DNA of 64,000 bases from Natronobacillus azotifigens (GCF_026805325.1 NZ_JAPRAT010000023.1:1-64000), one strand, 5' to 3'. Positions 44,260 to 52,887 are shown, numbered from the stretch's first letter. Notes: generated by a model from the letters alone, not told the origin. Made by a program: numbers and translations.

Positions 44260-45342
44260 CTACCATATATTTTTCTTGCCAACTGGTTGTGTTTTTTTGT
44301 ATTCTTCATAAAAATGAGTAATGACTGTTTTTATAACCGCGTATGCTGGTACAGCAAAAATAAATCCGATAAAACCGAAAAGCGCTCCTGCAGCGAGGAT
44401 AATTACGACAACAGTTAGTGGATGCACGCTTAGCACTCTTCCCATCACGTTTGGCTCGATGATGTTGCTTTCAATTTGTTGCGCAACAATCATTATTACA
44501 GCGGTCCAAACACCAACCATTGGGTCTTGAAAGAAACCAATTGCTACAGCGGGGATTGCGGATAACCAAGGACCGATATAGGGGATAAGGTTCATCACTA
44601 ACGCGAAAACTGCAAGAACCAACGCATAATCAAGACCTACAATTAAATATCCAATTAACAACATAATCCCGACACTTAAACTAACGAGTGCCTGTCCTTG
44701 AATAAATGACCCAAGTGTATGGTTGACGCTTTTTAATAGTCGTCCTAAACTTTCTCCTTTCGATTCGCTGAAAAAACCTGTAAGATACGGAATGAACTTT
44801 TCTCTATCTTTGAGCATGAAAAATAGAAAGAAAGGGATTAGTACAAAAGAGAATAGAAAACTAAATACCGACCCGATAAACTGGAATATAGACGTAGCTA
44901 CTTGTTCGGTATAGCCCCCCAAATTGTCGATAAAATTATCCAAAGCATTCTGTATACCTTCTGGAATAATATCGTTGCGATTTTGCCACATCGTAAATAT
45001 ATCCTCTAATGACTCCGCCATAGCTGGGACATTTTCCATTAAACTTTCAAACTGTCTTTGAATTACTGGAAAAATAAAATAGATACTAAAGAAGATAACC
45101 GCTATGAGGGTAAGAAAAACAATGATAATACCTAAAATACGAGGTACTTTTACTCGTTCAAGCAAACCAACAAGTGGATTGGTAATGTAATAGAGAAATC
45201 CGGCACCAATAATAGGTACGGCTAGAGAAGCGAGTACGGAGCCAATTGGCCGAAAAACGAACCCTGTTAAATGAAAGAGATAGATCAGTGTGAAAAATAA
45301 CACCATAAATATAAGAAAGCGAAACCCTCTCTTCTCCGTCAA
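44260..45342 (-). CDS. AI-2E family transporter (YtvI/YrrI-like)
   Basis: A 360-residue membrane protein with seven to eight helices and the family pattern: paired N-terminal helices, a large soluble middle (FPVIQRQFESLMENVPAMAE), then IPFFLFFMLKDREKFIPYL and the C-terminal VMNLIPYIGPWLSAIPAVAI and VMGRVLSVHPLTVVVIILAA blocks. Members are exporters or sodium/proton antiporters; transport of AI-2 itself is shown only for few. The TTG at 45342 is chosen because GAAAGGATGG lies just upstream. Confidence 0.9.
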   Translation of the reverse strand: MTEKRGFRFLIFMVLFFTLIYLFHLTGFVFRPIGSVLASLAVPIIGAGFLYYITNPLVGLLERVKVPRILGIIIVFLTLIAVIFFSIYFIFPVIQRQFESLMENVPAMAESLEDIFTMWQNRNDIIPEGIQNALDNFIDNLGGYTEQVATSIFQFIGSVFSFLFSFVLIPFFLFFMLKDREKFIPYLTGFFSESKGESLGRLLKSVNHTLGSFIQGQALVSLSVGIMLLIGYLIVGLDYALVLAVFALVMNLIPYIGPWLSAIPAVAIGFFQDPMVGVWTAVIMIVAQQIESNIIEPNVMGRVLSVHPLTVVVIILAAGALFGFIGFIFAVPAYAVIKTVITHFYEEYKKTQPVGKKNIW

Positions 45343-45477
45343 AATAACCATCCTTTCTAATAAGCTTATTAAATTAATCATTCCTTGTTTTTATCAAAAA
45401 TAAACCAACTTCAAGAAAAAGATAAAATGGGTAAGAAAAGCAATGGGGAGAATGTTAGAAGGGTTCAATAGGAAAAC

Positions 45478-45508
45478 AAAAAAAGCAAACGCATCTGCGT
45501 CTGCTAAA
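45478..45508 (-). terminator. Terminator of lipoprotein gene
   Basis: On the minus strand GCAGACGCA pairs TGCGTTTGC with a wobble and is followed by TTTTTTTG. Confidence 0.75.
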
Positions 45509-45514
45509 TAAACA

Positions 45515-45997
45515 TTATTCGTCAAAAAGACTTGTTACTTCTCCAGTCTCTGGATCGACGAGAAACCAATCATATGTTGCTGTGTGGGTATCGCCATTTT
45601 CGTGCGTCACTACCTCAAAAACTTGTACGCGATATCTACCATCGTCTGCTTCACCGTCATAGAAATAATTAAAGTCTACTCCACCAGTTTCTGCTTGGAT
45701 ATGATCTTTTACAAATTCAACAGAATTTTCTGGAGTTACTGTTGTATCAGTTTCTTGTTCTTCTGATGATGCATCGTCTGTATTTTGATCATCTGCTTGT
45801 TCCTCTTCATTATCATCAACTTGTTCTTGATCTTCAGCTTCATGATTTTGATCAATTTCGTCTTCGTTACTAGAGTGTTCCTTATTGCGTTCTGTTTCAG
45901 AGGTTGCTTTGTCACCTGCATCTGTAGCAGATTGACTCGGTGTCTCTTGGCATCCAACTAGAACGAGTAATATAGCTAGTAAGATTATCTTTATCAT
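45515..45997 (-). CDS. Lipoprotein with acidic linker
   Basis: A 160-residue lipoprotein: lipobox LVGC (Cys16), a very acidic Glu/Asp/Gln linker (about 20-88) and a C-terminal domain (about 90-160) that contains VEFVKDHIQAETGGVDFNYF, YRVQVFEVV and TYDWFLVDPETGEVTSLF. This is like PepSY-type or similar small outside domains of bacilli. Function unknown. AAGAGGTG precedes the ATG. Acidity is suited to a saline environment, a weak hint only. Confidence 0.85.
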   Translation of the reverse strand: MIKIILLAILLVLVGCQETPSQSATDAGDKATSETERNKEHSSNEDEIDQNHEAEDQEQVDDNEEEQADDQNTDDASSEEQETDTTVTPENSVEFVKDHIQAETGGVDFNYFYDGEADDGRYRVQVFEVVTHENGDTHTATYDWFLVDPETGEVTSLFDE

Positions 45998-46300
45998 TTG
46001 TATGCACCTCTTTAGTAAACGTATTTATAAAGTAGTTCTTAATACTATTTTAACCATGTTGGGTGAGATAATCAATAAAGGAATGATTAAAATGTCGAAT
46101 TTAGTAAGATGGTCGGATGACGTGGTGCAATATTTGATTTTTAAATTTTTTGGTATGGGAAAGTGTTGCCGGCAAAGCCATCTAGTTCCTCTATATCTTG
46201 TCGTTAAAAAGGTAGACGCGGGTATCGTCGATTCTTCCGTTTTCTGTTCTTTTTTCCTTTTCCACACCATAAGGTTATTAACAGAAAAGGTGGTGATAAC
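45998..46300. promoter_or_regulatory. Leader of the Ni/Co transporter operon, possible structured RNA
   Basis: About 300 nt without a convincing gene. Positions 46160-46232 hold GCCGGCAAAGCC and, after about 38 nt, AGGTAGACGCGGGTATCG. These resemble two conserved blocks of the GEMM-I (c-di-GMP-I) riboswitch, but the 5' GGCAAACC/GAAA part is not seen, so the assignment is weak. GAAAAGGTGG sits just before the cbiM start. Confidence 0.3.
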
Positions 46301-46906
46301 ATGCATGTGGCAGATAGTGTACTCAGTGTATCGATAGCAATAGGAACTACGATTGCCGCAGGTGGTCTTGTTACATACGCATTAAAAGGAATAAAAGAAG
46401 AAGAGGTACCAAAGATCAGTCTACTTACGGGGGCTTTTTTTGTCTCTTCTCTGCTAAACATTCCTATAGGTCCCACTTCTGTTCACCCACTTTTCGGCGG
46501 GTTTCTCGGTTTAGTTATTGGCAGGAGAGCACCGTTAGGTATATTTATCGGCCTCATCCTTCAAGCAACCCTGTTTCAACATGGAGGTTTGAGTACTTTA
46601 GGGGCAAATACATTGCTCATGTCAATTCCTGCCTTGTTTGTTTATTGGCTTGCTTCTCTTTTTCCTAATATCGCATCTTTTACGAAAGGTTTTTTGGCCG
46701 GATTCCTTGCTGTTTGTGGTGGGGTAATTTTATTAGTCTTTTTACTGCTTTTTTCGGATCATCGCTACGGTGAAGGCGCCTTTTCCGTTATGAACATTCT
46801 GCTCTTCGCCTATTTACCACTTGCTCTTTTAGAAGGTTTATTAACAGGTTTTTCGGTGAAATATTTGTATGCTGTTCGACCAAGTTTATTTAATAAGGAG
46901 GGCTAA
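46301..46906 (+). CDS. CbiM/NikM-type nickel/cobalt ECF substrate-binding component
   Basis: A 201-residue membrane protein with about six helices. The N-terminus MHVADSVLS keeps His2, whose side chain and amino terminus bind the metal in CbiM/NikM. Internal blocks NIPIGPTSVHPLFGGFLGLV and LGIFIGLILQATLFQHGGLS with the conserved His residues are typical. It is the S-component of a group I ECF importer. A GGTGGTG site lies upstream of the ATG. Next genes are the accessory subunits and the EcfT. Confidence 0.92.
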   Translation: MHVADSVLSVSIAIGTTIAAGGLVTYALKGIKEEEVPKISLLTGAFFVSSLLNIPIGPTSVHPLFGGFLGLVIGRRAPLGIFIGLILQATLFQHGGLSTLGANTLLMSIPALFVYWLASLFPNIASFTKGFLAGFLAVCGGVILLVFLLLFSDHRYGEGAFSVMNILLFAYLPLALLEGLLTGFSVKYLYAVRPSLFNKEG

Positions 46907-46907
46907 G

Positions 46908-47339
46908 GTGGCGAGGGGACTATCAACATATGTTGGCTTTGCAATCGCATTGTTACTATTCTTTTTTGTTCAACCTGAGCAGATTCTGGCACATCGGATG
47001 ATTGTTGAATTAATAGAACCCGGTACAATCGAGGTGCGTTATGATGATGGAACAAAATCAGGTATGGCATCTGTCACAGCCTTTGACAAAGAGGGGGTAA
47101 TTTTGTTTCAAGAATATGTAGATGAAGATGGATATGTGTATTATGATGCTACGATTACTGTTCACCAAATTGTTGCTGACGATGGAATTGGTCATCGGGC
47201 CACATGGTCGGATGAGATCGAAAAAGAGCAATCAGATGTTCCGATCATAGTCAGAGCGCTATTGGGAGTGTCCATTTTGCTATGTATTGCTGCTTTTTTT
47301 TATTTTCGAAATGATAAGGAAAAACAAGAACAGGAGTGA
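46908..47339 (+). CDS. Accessory membrane subunit of the Ni/Co ECF transporter (NikN/CbiN-like)
   Basis: A 143-residue protein with an N-terminal membrane helix, a short outside domain beginning AHRMIVELIEPGTIEVRYDD, and a C-terminal membrane helix with a basic tail. The two-helix hairpin layout equals CbiN/NikN, and the exposed N-terminal Ala-His after the first helix may bind metal. GTG 46908 has AAGGAGG upstream. It is immediately after cbiM (1 bp apart). Confidence 0.75.
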   Translation: MARGLSTYVGFAIALLLFFFVQPEQILAHRMIVELIEPGTIEVRYDDGTKSGMASVTAFDKEGVILFQEYVDEDGYVYYDATITVHQIVADDGIGHRATWSDEIEKEQSDVPIIVRALLGVSILLCIAAFFYFRNDKEKQEQE

Positions 47340-47347
47340 TTCATCTA

Positions 47348-48178
47348 ATGAAAAAGGCATTTATATTCACTATTTTTATTTTGTTATTACTTATTCCCTC
47401 AAAAGTATTTGCCCACGAGTTATTTATCCAAGTAAAAGAGGATGAAGCTAGTAGCGAATTGCAAGTCGATGTAATGTGGGGGCATTTACGTGATTTCTTA
47501 GATCAAGCAAACTACGAAGATTATGAATTGTACGTGCGTTATCCGAACGGAGAAACAGAGCTGCTTGAACTTGAAAAAATCGGTGTTCAAGCAAGAGCTT
47601 TTGTGGATGCAGATGAAGAAGGGGAATATGTGTTTTGGGCAAATAGGATGCCGAGTACATATACTCCAGGAGGTGGAGAGACTAGGTTAAGCGTTCAAAT
47701 GGCAAAAGCAACTCATCAAGTGGGTGGAGCAAACTTAACAGCAGATGAACCTATTGGTTTACTGTTAGAAATCGTTACAGAGGAGAGTTTAGCTGATTTT
47801 AAGACTGGTAAAGTAAAAGGAAGTGTTCTATTTGAAGGGGAAGCCATACCAGACGTAACGCTAAATGCTTATGGTCCAAAAGGGGAACACTTAGAAGGCG
47901 TTTCTGCTGAGGATGGTACTTTTGAATTTAACTTTCAGTCCAATGGAGAATGGTTGATGAAAGCAAGTGTTGAAACAGAAGAAGCTGGATCACTTGAAGG
48001 TGAAGAGTATGAATTAATAGGTCGTACTTCAACACTATTAGTTGATACTTCATCGTCTGCAGACGATAATCTAACTAGTACCAATTCCTTAACAATGGTT
48101 GCTGTTTTCGTCATCGGTTTGTTGCTAGGCACAGCGATAACGTTTGTTTGCGTAAAAAAGAAACAAGCAAAAAAATAG
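47348..48178 (+). CDS. NikK-like metal-binding exported protein (DUF4198)
   Basis: A 276-residue protein: signal peptide ending VFA, mature start HELFIQVKE (an N-terminal His, the metal-binding mark of this family), a DUF4198-like beta domain to about 150, a carboxypeptidase regulatory-like beta sandwich (about 155-235, KGSVLFEGEAIPDVTLNAYG) and a C-terminal membrane helix with a KKKQAKK tail. Probably delivers Ni or Co to the CbiM component. ATG 47348 follows CAGGAG. Confidence 0.8.
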   Translation: MKKAFIFTIFILLLLIPSKVFAHELFIQVKEDEASSELQVDVMWGHLRDFLDQANYEDYELYVRYPNGETELLELEKIGVQARAFVDADEEGEYVFWANRMPSTYTPGGGETRLSVQMAKATHQVGGANLTADEPIGLLLEIVTEESLADFKTGKVKGSVLFEGEAIPDVTLNAYGPKGEHLEGVSAEDGTFEFNFQSNGEWLMKASVETEEAGSLEGEEYELIGRTSTLLVDTSSSADDNLTSTNSLTMVAVFVIGLLLGTAITFVCVKKKQAKK

Positions 48179-48215
48179 TGGGTTACTCTCCTTATATATT
48201 CAGGTGGTGATCGAA

Positions 48216-48962
48216 ATGGCGAAATCACAAGGAGATATTCAGTCTGATTTAAAAGGAATAAAAGGATGGGCGCTCTCCTGGGAGGCAAGATCGAAATTAA
48301 TTGCAGTGGTTCTCTTTATATTTGGTGTCGTTAGCTTGAGAACAACTTCGTTTGCATGCTTAGCATTTTTTATTGCAGTCCTAGGTGCTCTTTCTATGGG
48401 GGTATCGGTTATTTTATTATTGAAAAGGTATTTAATAATCCTGCCTTTTCTACTACTAATGACCATTCCGCTAATCTTGGGTGGTGGCTTCCCTGTAGAA
48501 GTTGGTAGGATTTTGTTTGCGGCACTTATCTTCATAAAGGCAATGACTTGTATGACAGTGATGACGATCTTGTTGCATACACAAACAGTGGATGATTTTA
48601 TGGATAGCCTCGCTCATCTTAAGGTGCCTCCCATCATAATCACCATTCTGTTATTATCTTATCGTTATGTATTTTTGTTTTTTGATGACATTCAAAAAAT
48701 GCAATTAGCTGCCAGATCTCGCTTTTTTTCAGGGGGTATTTCCGTTAGAAATATAAAAGTTTATGGACAACTTACCGGAGTTCTTTTGATTAAATCGTTA
48801 GATCGGGCTGAGCACGTTTATCACGCAATGACTGCGCGTTGTTTTACTGGCACGCTTAGGTATCGTGAAAAGCGCAATATAAATCGCTACGATATTGCGA
48901 AAACGTTTATTCCATTTCTGCTAATCCTTGCACTAATTACAATCGAGAGAACGTACATGTAA
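48216..48962 (+). CDS. ECF transporter transmembrane component (CbiQ/EcfT-like)
   Basis: A 248-residue membrane protein with about five helices and the two cytoplasmic Ala-Arg coupling motifs that dock on the ATPases: QLAARSRFFSGG (about 165-176) and HAMTARCFTG (about 205-214). This is the T component of the Ni/Co importer. ATG 48216 follows GGTGGTG. A terminator follows at once, so no CbiO ATPase gene belongs to the operon. Confidence 0.9.
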   Translation: MAKSQGDIQSDLKGIKGWALSWEARSKLIAVVLFIFGVVSLRTTSFACLAFFIAVLGALSMGVSVILLLKRYLIILPFLLLMTIPLILGGGFPVEVGRILFAALIFIKAMTCMTVMTILLHTQTVDDFMDSLAHLKVPPIIITILLLSYRYVFLFFDDIQKMQLAARSRFFSGGISVRNIKVYGQLTGVLLIKSLDRAEHVYHAMTARCFTGTLRYREKRNINRYDIAKTFIPFLLILALITIERTYM

Positions 48963-49002
48963 AGGCACTTTTTAGAGGGAGAGCCCTTAAAGTGCTTTTT
49001 TT
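48961..49002 (+). terminator. Terminator of Ni/Co operon
   Basis: AAAGGCACTTT pairs AAAGTGCTTT, with inner pairing across GGGAGAGCCC, and a TTTTTTTG tail. Confidence 0.8.
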
Positions 49003-49054
49003 GTATGATAGAAGTAGGGTATGCCGGCACCAAATAGAAATCAGTTTAACAAGG

Positions 49055-49350
49055 CAAAGCAGTCCGAAAAAGAGGTTGATTCGGCCAACAATGCGCCAGA
49101 ACAAAGCAAAGTAGTCCGAAAAAAGAGTTGATTCGGCCAACAATGCTCCAGACCAAGGTAAAGTAGTCCGAAAAAGGGGTTGATTCGGACAACAATACTC
49201 CAGGCCAAAGCAAAGTAGTCCGAAAAAAGAGTTGATTCGGCCAACAATGCTCCAGAACAAGGCAAAGTAGTCCGAAAAAGGAGTTGATTCGGCCAACAAT
49301 GCTCCAGAACAAAGCAAAGCAGTCCGAAAAGGGGTTGATTTGGCCAGCAG
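49055..49350. repeat. Tandem array D, six units of exactly 52 bp
   Basis: AGTCCGAAAA starts at 49061, 49113, 49165, 49217, 49269 and 49321, always 52 bp apart. Each unit reads AGTCCGAAAAA-GAGTTGATTCGGCCAACAATGCTCCAGAACAAAGCAAAGT with few changes; CCGAA can pair TTCGG. Unlike a CRISPR there are no unique spacers. Long open frames on the minus strand here are by-products of the repeat. Confidence 0.95.
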
Positions 49351-49475
49351 GTTCCCTTTATTGTTGCTTCAAGTAGGATATTTCTTAAATTAGAGCATAT
49401 GACTAAGACCTAACAGTGTTTTTCATGTAAAATCTAAGTTAATAAATGGATGTGCGGGAGGGGCTGATTGGCTTT
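49351..49475. other. Spacer before the glycosylase gene
   Basis: Short AT-rich stretch between array D and the glycosylase start; nothing recognised besides the GGGAGGGG ribosome binding site. Confidence 0.5.
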
Positions 49476-50120
49476 ATGGACTCTTATTTAGAAATATATA
49501 AGAAACTATATGACTACTATGGACCGCAATCCTGGTGGCCGGCAAATACGGTATTCGAAATGATGGTCGGTGCGATTCTTGTACAGAATACTTCCTGGAC
49601 AAATGTGGAGAAAGTAATTCAACAGTTGCGTCCCTATCTAACCCCAGAAAAGCTAGAACAGTTATCAGAAGTGGAATTAGCACAGTACATACGACCAAGT
49701 GGTTTTTTTCGAATCAAAGAAAAAAGGGTGCGTGCGCTTCTAGCATGGTATAGAAGATATGATTATGATCTGGATCAATTAAAAACCTATGATACCGAAA
49801 CTTTACGTAATGAATTATTGAGTGTTCACGGGATTGGTCCAGAGACTGCGGATTCGATTTTACTTTATGCTTGTCATCGACCAGTATTTGTTGTGGATGC
49901 TTACACAAGGAGAATTTTAGCTCGTTTCGGCTATGATCTTCCTAAATCTTATGATGCATTTCGTGAGCACTTAGAAAAAGAATTGCCAAATGACGTGACC
50001 TTATTCAATGAGTTTCACGCGTTATTCGTAGAACATGCGAAGCGGCATTGTAAAGTAAAACCAATTTGTAAAGGTTGTCCATTAGAAACCAGCTGCGCAC
50101 AACGAATAAAGAGGGAATGA
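49476..50120 (+). CDS. Endonuclease III-family DNA glycosylase
   Basis: A 215-residue HhH-GPD protein of base excision repair. The helix-hairpin-helix is LSVHGIGPETADSIL (about 115-129), followed by catalytic Asp141 in VFVVDAYTRR. A C-terminal Fe-S motif C-x5-C-x2-C-x5-C is present (HCKVKPICKGCPLETSC). The position of the Nth catalytic Lys is Glu123, so a pure glycosylase without lyase activity is likely. ATG 49476 lies 12 nt after GGGAGGGG; an in-frame ATG at 49446 has no site. No operon partner. Confidence 0.9.
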   Translation: MDSYLEIYKKLYDYYGPQSWWPANTVFEMMVGAILVQNTSWTNVEKVIQQLRPYLTPEKLEQLSEVELAQYIRPSGFFRIKEKRVRALLAWYRRYDYDLDQLKTYDTETLRNELLSVHGIGPETADSILLYACHRPVFVVDAYTRRILARFGYDLPKSYDAFREHLEKELPNDVTLFNEFHALFVEHAKRHCKVKPICKGCPLETSCAQRIKRE

Positions 50121-50173
50121 GAACATAAGTTTAGCTCTGTGCGTATATATTCTTGTATATGGTGAGTGAGAAA

Positions 50174-50662
50174 ATGGAGGGATATACGATCAAAGTAAAA
50201 CAGACGAACGATTATGAATTGATTGCAAAACTAAATAAACCTGTCCATGATTTACATTGTGCGTTATATCCGGAGCGTTTTAATACGTACAACTTTGAAG
50301 AAATGCAAGTATTATTTAAAGAGCTAATGTATAATGACGCATTTATTTTTCTCGTAATTTATGATCAGGAGGAAGCGGTAGGTTACGCATGGATCGAAAT
50401 TCGCAATTACCCAGAAAACCCTTTAATTAAAGGGTACCATTCTATTTATGTGCATCAATTAAGTGTTGTTGCATGGAAGCGAAAACAGGGATATGGAACA
50501 GAATTATTAAGATATATTGAAGAGCTCGCGAAGGAGAGAAACATTGATGTGGTGGAACTAGATTATTGGGTAGATAATTTGGTCGCGAGACACTTTTATC
50601 AGAAACACCATTTTACAAAGAAGCGTGAATTTGTCTATAAAAAAATAGACGGATACGCATGA
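50174..50662 (+). CDS. GNAT N-acetyltransferase
   Basis: A 162-residue GNAT protein. The acetyl-CoA loop is visible as KRKQGYGTELLRYIEELAKE (R/Q-x-x-G-x-G/A), preceded by the strand IYVHQLSVVAWK and followed by DVVELDYWVDNLVARHFYQK, the typical last strand-helix. The acceptor is unknown. Start is uncertain: ATG 50174 has GGTGAG upstream, while ATG 50153 would add seven residues. Confidence 0.88.
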   Translation: MEGYTIKVKQTNDYELIAKLNKPVHDLHCALYPERFNTYNFEEMQVLFKELMYNDAFIFLVIYDQEEAVGYAWIEIRNYPENPLIKGYHSIYVHQLSVVAWKRKQGYGTELLRYIEELAKERNIDVVELDYWVDNLVARHFYQKHHFTKKREFVYKKIDGYA

Positions 50663-50721
50663 CTGTTCTTCAAAATTTGTGTTAAAGTAGTTGTATCATG
50701 TGAATAGCGAGGTGAATGGGT

Positions 50722-51705
50722 TTGAAAATAGCAACGATTGGAACAGGATTTATTGTCGATACTTTTCTAGCGGCTGTACAGGAACGAGAAGGAGTCACCT
50801 GTGAAGCAGTCTATTCCCGGCGAAAAGAAACCGCACAACCGTTAGCAGATAAGTATCAAGTGGGAAAGATCTATACCGATGTAGCAGATGTATATGAGGA
50901 TGAAGCAATTGATGTTATCTATGTTGCCTCGCCAAATAGTTTGCATTATCAATACATGTTAGATGCGATTAAACACGGTAAGCATGTTATTTGTGAAAAA
51001 CCTTTTACATCAAATGAAAAAGAAGCAGCGCAAATTATTGAATTAGCAAAAGAAAATCAAGTGATGTTGTTCGAAGCGATCACGACGATTCATTTGCCTA
51101 ATTATCAATGGATGAAGAATAATCTTGAACAACTAGGCCAGATAAAGTTTGTGCAATGTAATTATAGTCAATTTTCAAGTAGATATAACAAATTATTGAG
51201 TGGTGAAACCCCTAATGTTTTTAATTTAAAGTTTTCTGGAGGTGCATTAGCTGATATTAACATTTACAATCTCCATTTTGTTTTAAACATGTTTGGAAAA
51301 CCTGATTCTGTTAATTATACAGCCAATAAACACGAAAACGGGATTGATACTTCAGGTGTTGTAGTGATGAAATACCCTGAGTTTATTGCAGAATGTGTAG
51401 GAAGCAAAGATGCTGATGGGTTGAACTTTGTTGTCATTCAAGGAGAAAAAGGGTATCTCCATGTAGTGGGTGGAGCAAATGGTTGTCGTGAGGTTGTGCT
51501 TCATATCAATGGTCAAGAAAAGAGTGTGAACATGCAACTAAATGACAACTTGTTGTATTATGAGTTAGGTGAGTTTCAAGCGATTTACGAATCAAAGGAT
51601 TATCAACAATGTTATGAATTGCTAGAACATACAAGGTCTGTAATGAATGTTTTTGAAACAGCGAGAATGTCAGCGGATATAATTTACGAAGCTGATCACA
51701 AGTGA
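50722..51705 (+). CDS. Gfo/Idh/MocA-family oxidoreductase
   Basis: NAD(P)-dependent sugar or polyol dehydrogenase of 327 residues. The N-terminal Rossmann fold has the dinucleotide loop ATIGTGFI, and the EKP motif (HVICEKPFTSNEKEA) at about 95 carries the catalytic lysine; the C-terminal alpha/beta domain follows. TTG 50722 is preferred since GAGGTG lies 7 nt upstream; an ATG 6 nt earlier is too close. Substrate unknown. Shares a terminator with the convergent HAD gene. Confidence 0.9.
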   Translation: MKIATIGTGFIVDTFLAAVQEREGVTCEAVYSRRKETAQPLADKYQVGKIYTDVADVYEDEAIDVIYVASPNSLHYQYMLDAIKHGKHVICEKPFTSNEKEAAQIIELAKENQVMLFEAITTIHLPNYQWMKNNLEQLGQIKFVQCNYSQFSSRYNKLLSGETPNVFNLKFSGGALADINIYNLHFVLNMFGKPDSVNYTANKHENGIDTSGVVVMKYPEFIAECVGSKDADGLNFVVIQGEKGYLHVVGGANGCREVVLHINGQEKSVNMQLNDNLLYYELGEFQAIYESKDYQQCYELLEHTRSVMNVFETARMSADIIYEADHK

Positions 51706-51706
51706 A

Positions 51707-51745
51707 AAAAACCGTGAATGTAATTTTTCATTCACGGTTTTTCAG
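51707..51745. terminator. Bidirectional terminator
   Basis: AAAAACCGTGAATG pairs CATTCACGGTTTTT around a T-rich loop, between the convergent oxidoreductase and HAD genes; it overlaps the last codons of the HAD gene. Confidence 0.85.
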
Positions 51746-52513
51746 TTTTTCAAGTACGTTGGCTACTCCCTCTTCGTCATTACTCGAAGTGACTTCATCC
51801 GCAATTTCTTTAAGTTCATCGACAGCGTTCCCCATCGCAACAGCATAACCGCATGCTTGAAACAAACCTAAATCATTATAATCATCGCCAAAACAAAGGA
51901 CGTCATCAAAGTCGAGTTGATGAGTTTTCAATAGATGTGCAATGGCTTGTTCTTTGGATGCTTCTTTCGCCATGATTTGAGTAAGTCGACCTTGGTCCGT
52001 CACGATAACATTTAGTTCATTTTGATACGTTGTGACGAGTTGATTTGCAAACGGAAAATCGGTTAACAAAATCTTGGTGCAATCTTGTGAAGACACGTGT
52101 TCTTGTTCTATCACAACAGGATTGTGGTCTACATGCATGAATTCTCGGTAGTCTAAAGGCTTAAAGCTAAACCAGTGGTCTTTGATTTCAACACTTAAAT
52201 TGGCCTCTGGATCTAATTCATTACAATAATCGATCACTTTTTGGGCTGTCCTATGTGGGATGCCGAAGTGAATTTGTTTTTTGGTGAGAGCGCAATCAAA
52301 TAAAGCGCCATTATAAAAAATGAGTGTACCTAGTGTAGTCAAATCAATTCCTTTAAAAACGGTTACCCTCGGAGGGCGTGCTGTAGCAAAGACCAATTGA
52401 ACTCCTTTTTCTTTCAGTTCAGTTAATAATTTGACTGTTCGTCCAGATACGTTCTTATTTGAATCCAATAATGTCCCATCTAAATCTAAGACAATCATTT
52501 TTGGCAACGTCAT
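51728..52513 (-). CDS. HAD-superfamily phosphatase (Cof type)
   Basis: A 261-residue Cof-type HAD hydrolase that removes phosphate from small metabolites. Motif I DLDGTLLDSN near the N-terminus (nucleophile Asp and acid Asp), motif II in FATARPP, the lysine region MAKEASKEQAIAHL, and motif III/IV GDDYNDLGLFQACGYAVAMG near 205-224 are all intact. AAGGAG precedes the ATG. Substrate unknown, sugar phosphates being usual. Confidence 0.92.
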   Translation of the reverse strand: MTLPKMIVLDLDGTLLDSNKNVSGRTVKLLTELKEKGVQLVFATARPPRVTVFKGIDLTTLGTLIFYNGALFDCALTKKQIHFGIPHRTAQKVIDYCNELDPEANLSVEIKDHWFSFKPLDYREFMHVDHNPVVIEQEHVSSQDCTKILLTDFPFANQLVTTYQNELNVIVTDQGRLTQIMAKEASKEQAIAHLLKTHQLDFDDVLCFGDDYNDLGLFQACGYAVAMGNAVDELKEIADEVTSSNDEEGVANVLEKLKNRE

Positions 52514-52700
52514 AGGGATGCTCCTTTGATTATTTACTTAATTACTATATATTAACATAGAATGCTTTGTTTAGGGATGATGGAAATACCTATACTAATT
52601 TCACTTTTATAATAGAAGGTTTTCGGGTATAGAGAAAAATACATCCGTTTTTCATATTTTAGTCATATAATAAGATTTCGGAAAATATGGTTAACATATA

Positions 52701-52838
52701 TTGGATCTGTTGTTTTATTATGCTAAGCTAGAAAAAGAAAAACCAATTAATGAGGAAGACTTTAAATACTTCGTTATTTATTTGTCAATCTTGTCTGAAG
52801 GGTTAAAGCGCTCGCGATTTCAGATCATTAATAGATAG
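52701..52838 (+). CDS. Short open frame of protein-like composition
   Basis: TTG frame of 45 codons reading DLLFYYAKLEKEKPINEEDF, KYFVIYLSILSEGLKRSRFQ, IINR. It looks like the amphipathic C-terminal end of a real protein, but there is no clear ribosome binding site and a stop lies just upstream. It may be a remnant of a lost gene. The rest of 52514-52887 shows nothing else. Confidence 0.35.
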   Translation: MDLLFYYAKLEKEKPINEEDFKYFVIYLSILSEGLKRSRFQIINR

Positions 52839-52887
52839 AAAATACAGGGAGAATAGCTCGCCAAGTTCATGTCGAGAGGGGATTGTT

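Noticed and set aside
48937..49317. Overlapping minus-strand frames encoding repeated FSDYFALFWSIVGRINSFF-like peptides
   Set aside because: Two or three frames are open at once over the 52-bp array, which is expected from the repeat and not from coding.
49055..49350. CRISPR-like regular repeats
   Set aside because: Units follow each other without unique spacers and vary along their whole length; no cas genes are present.
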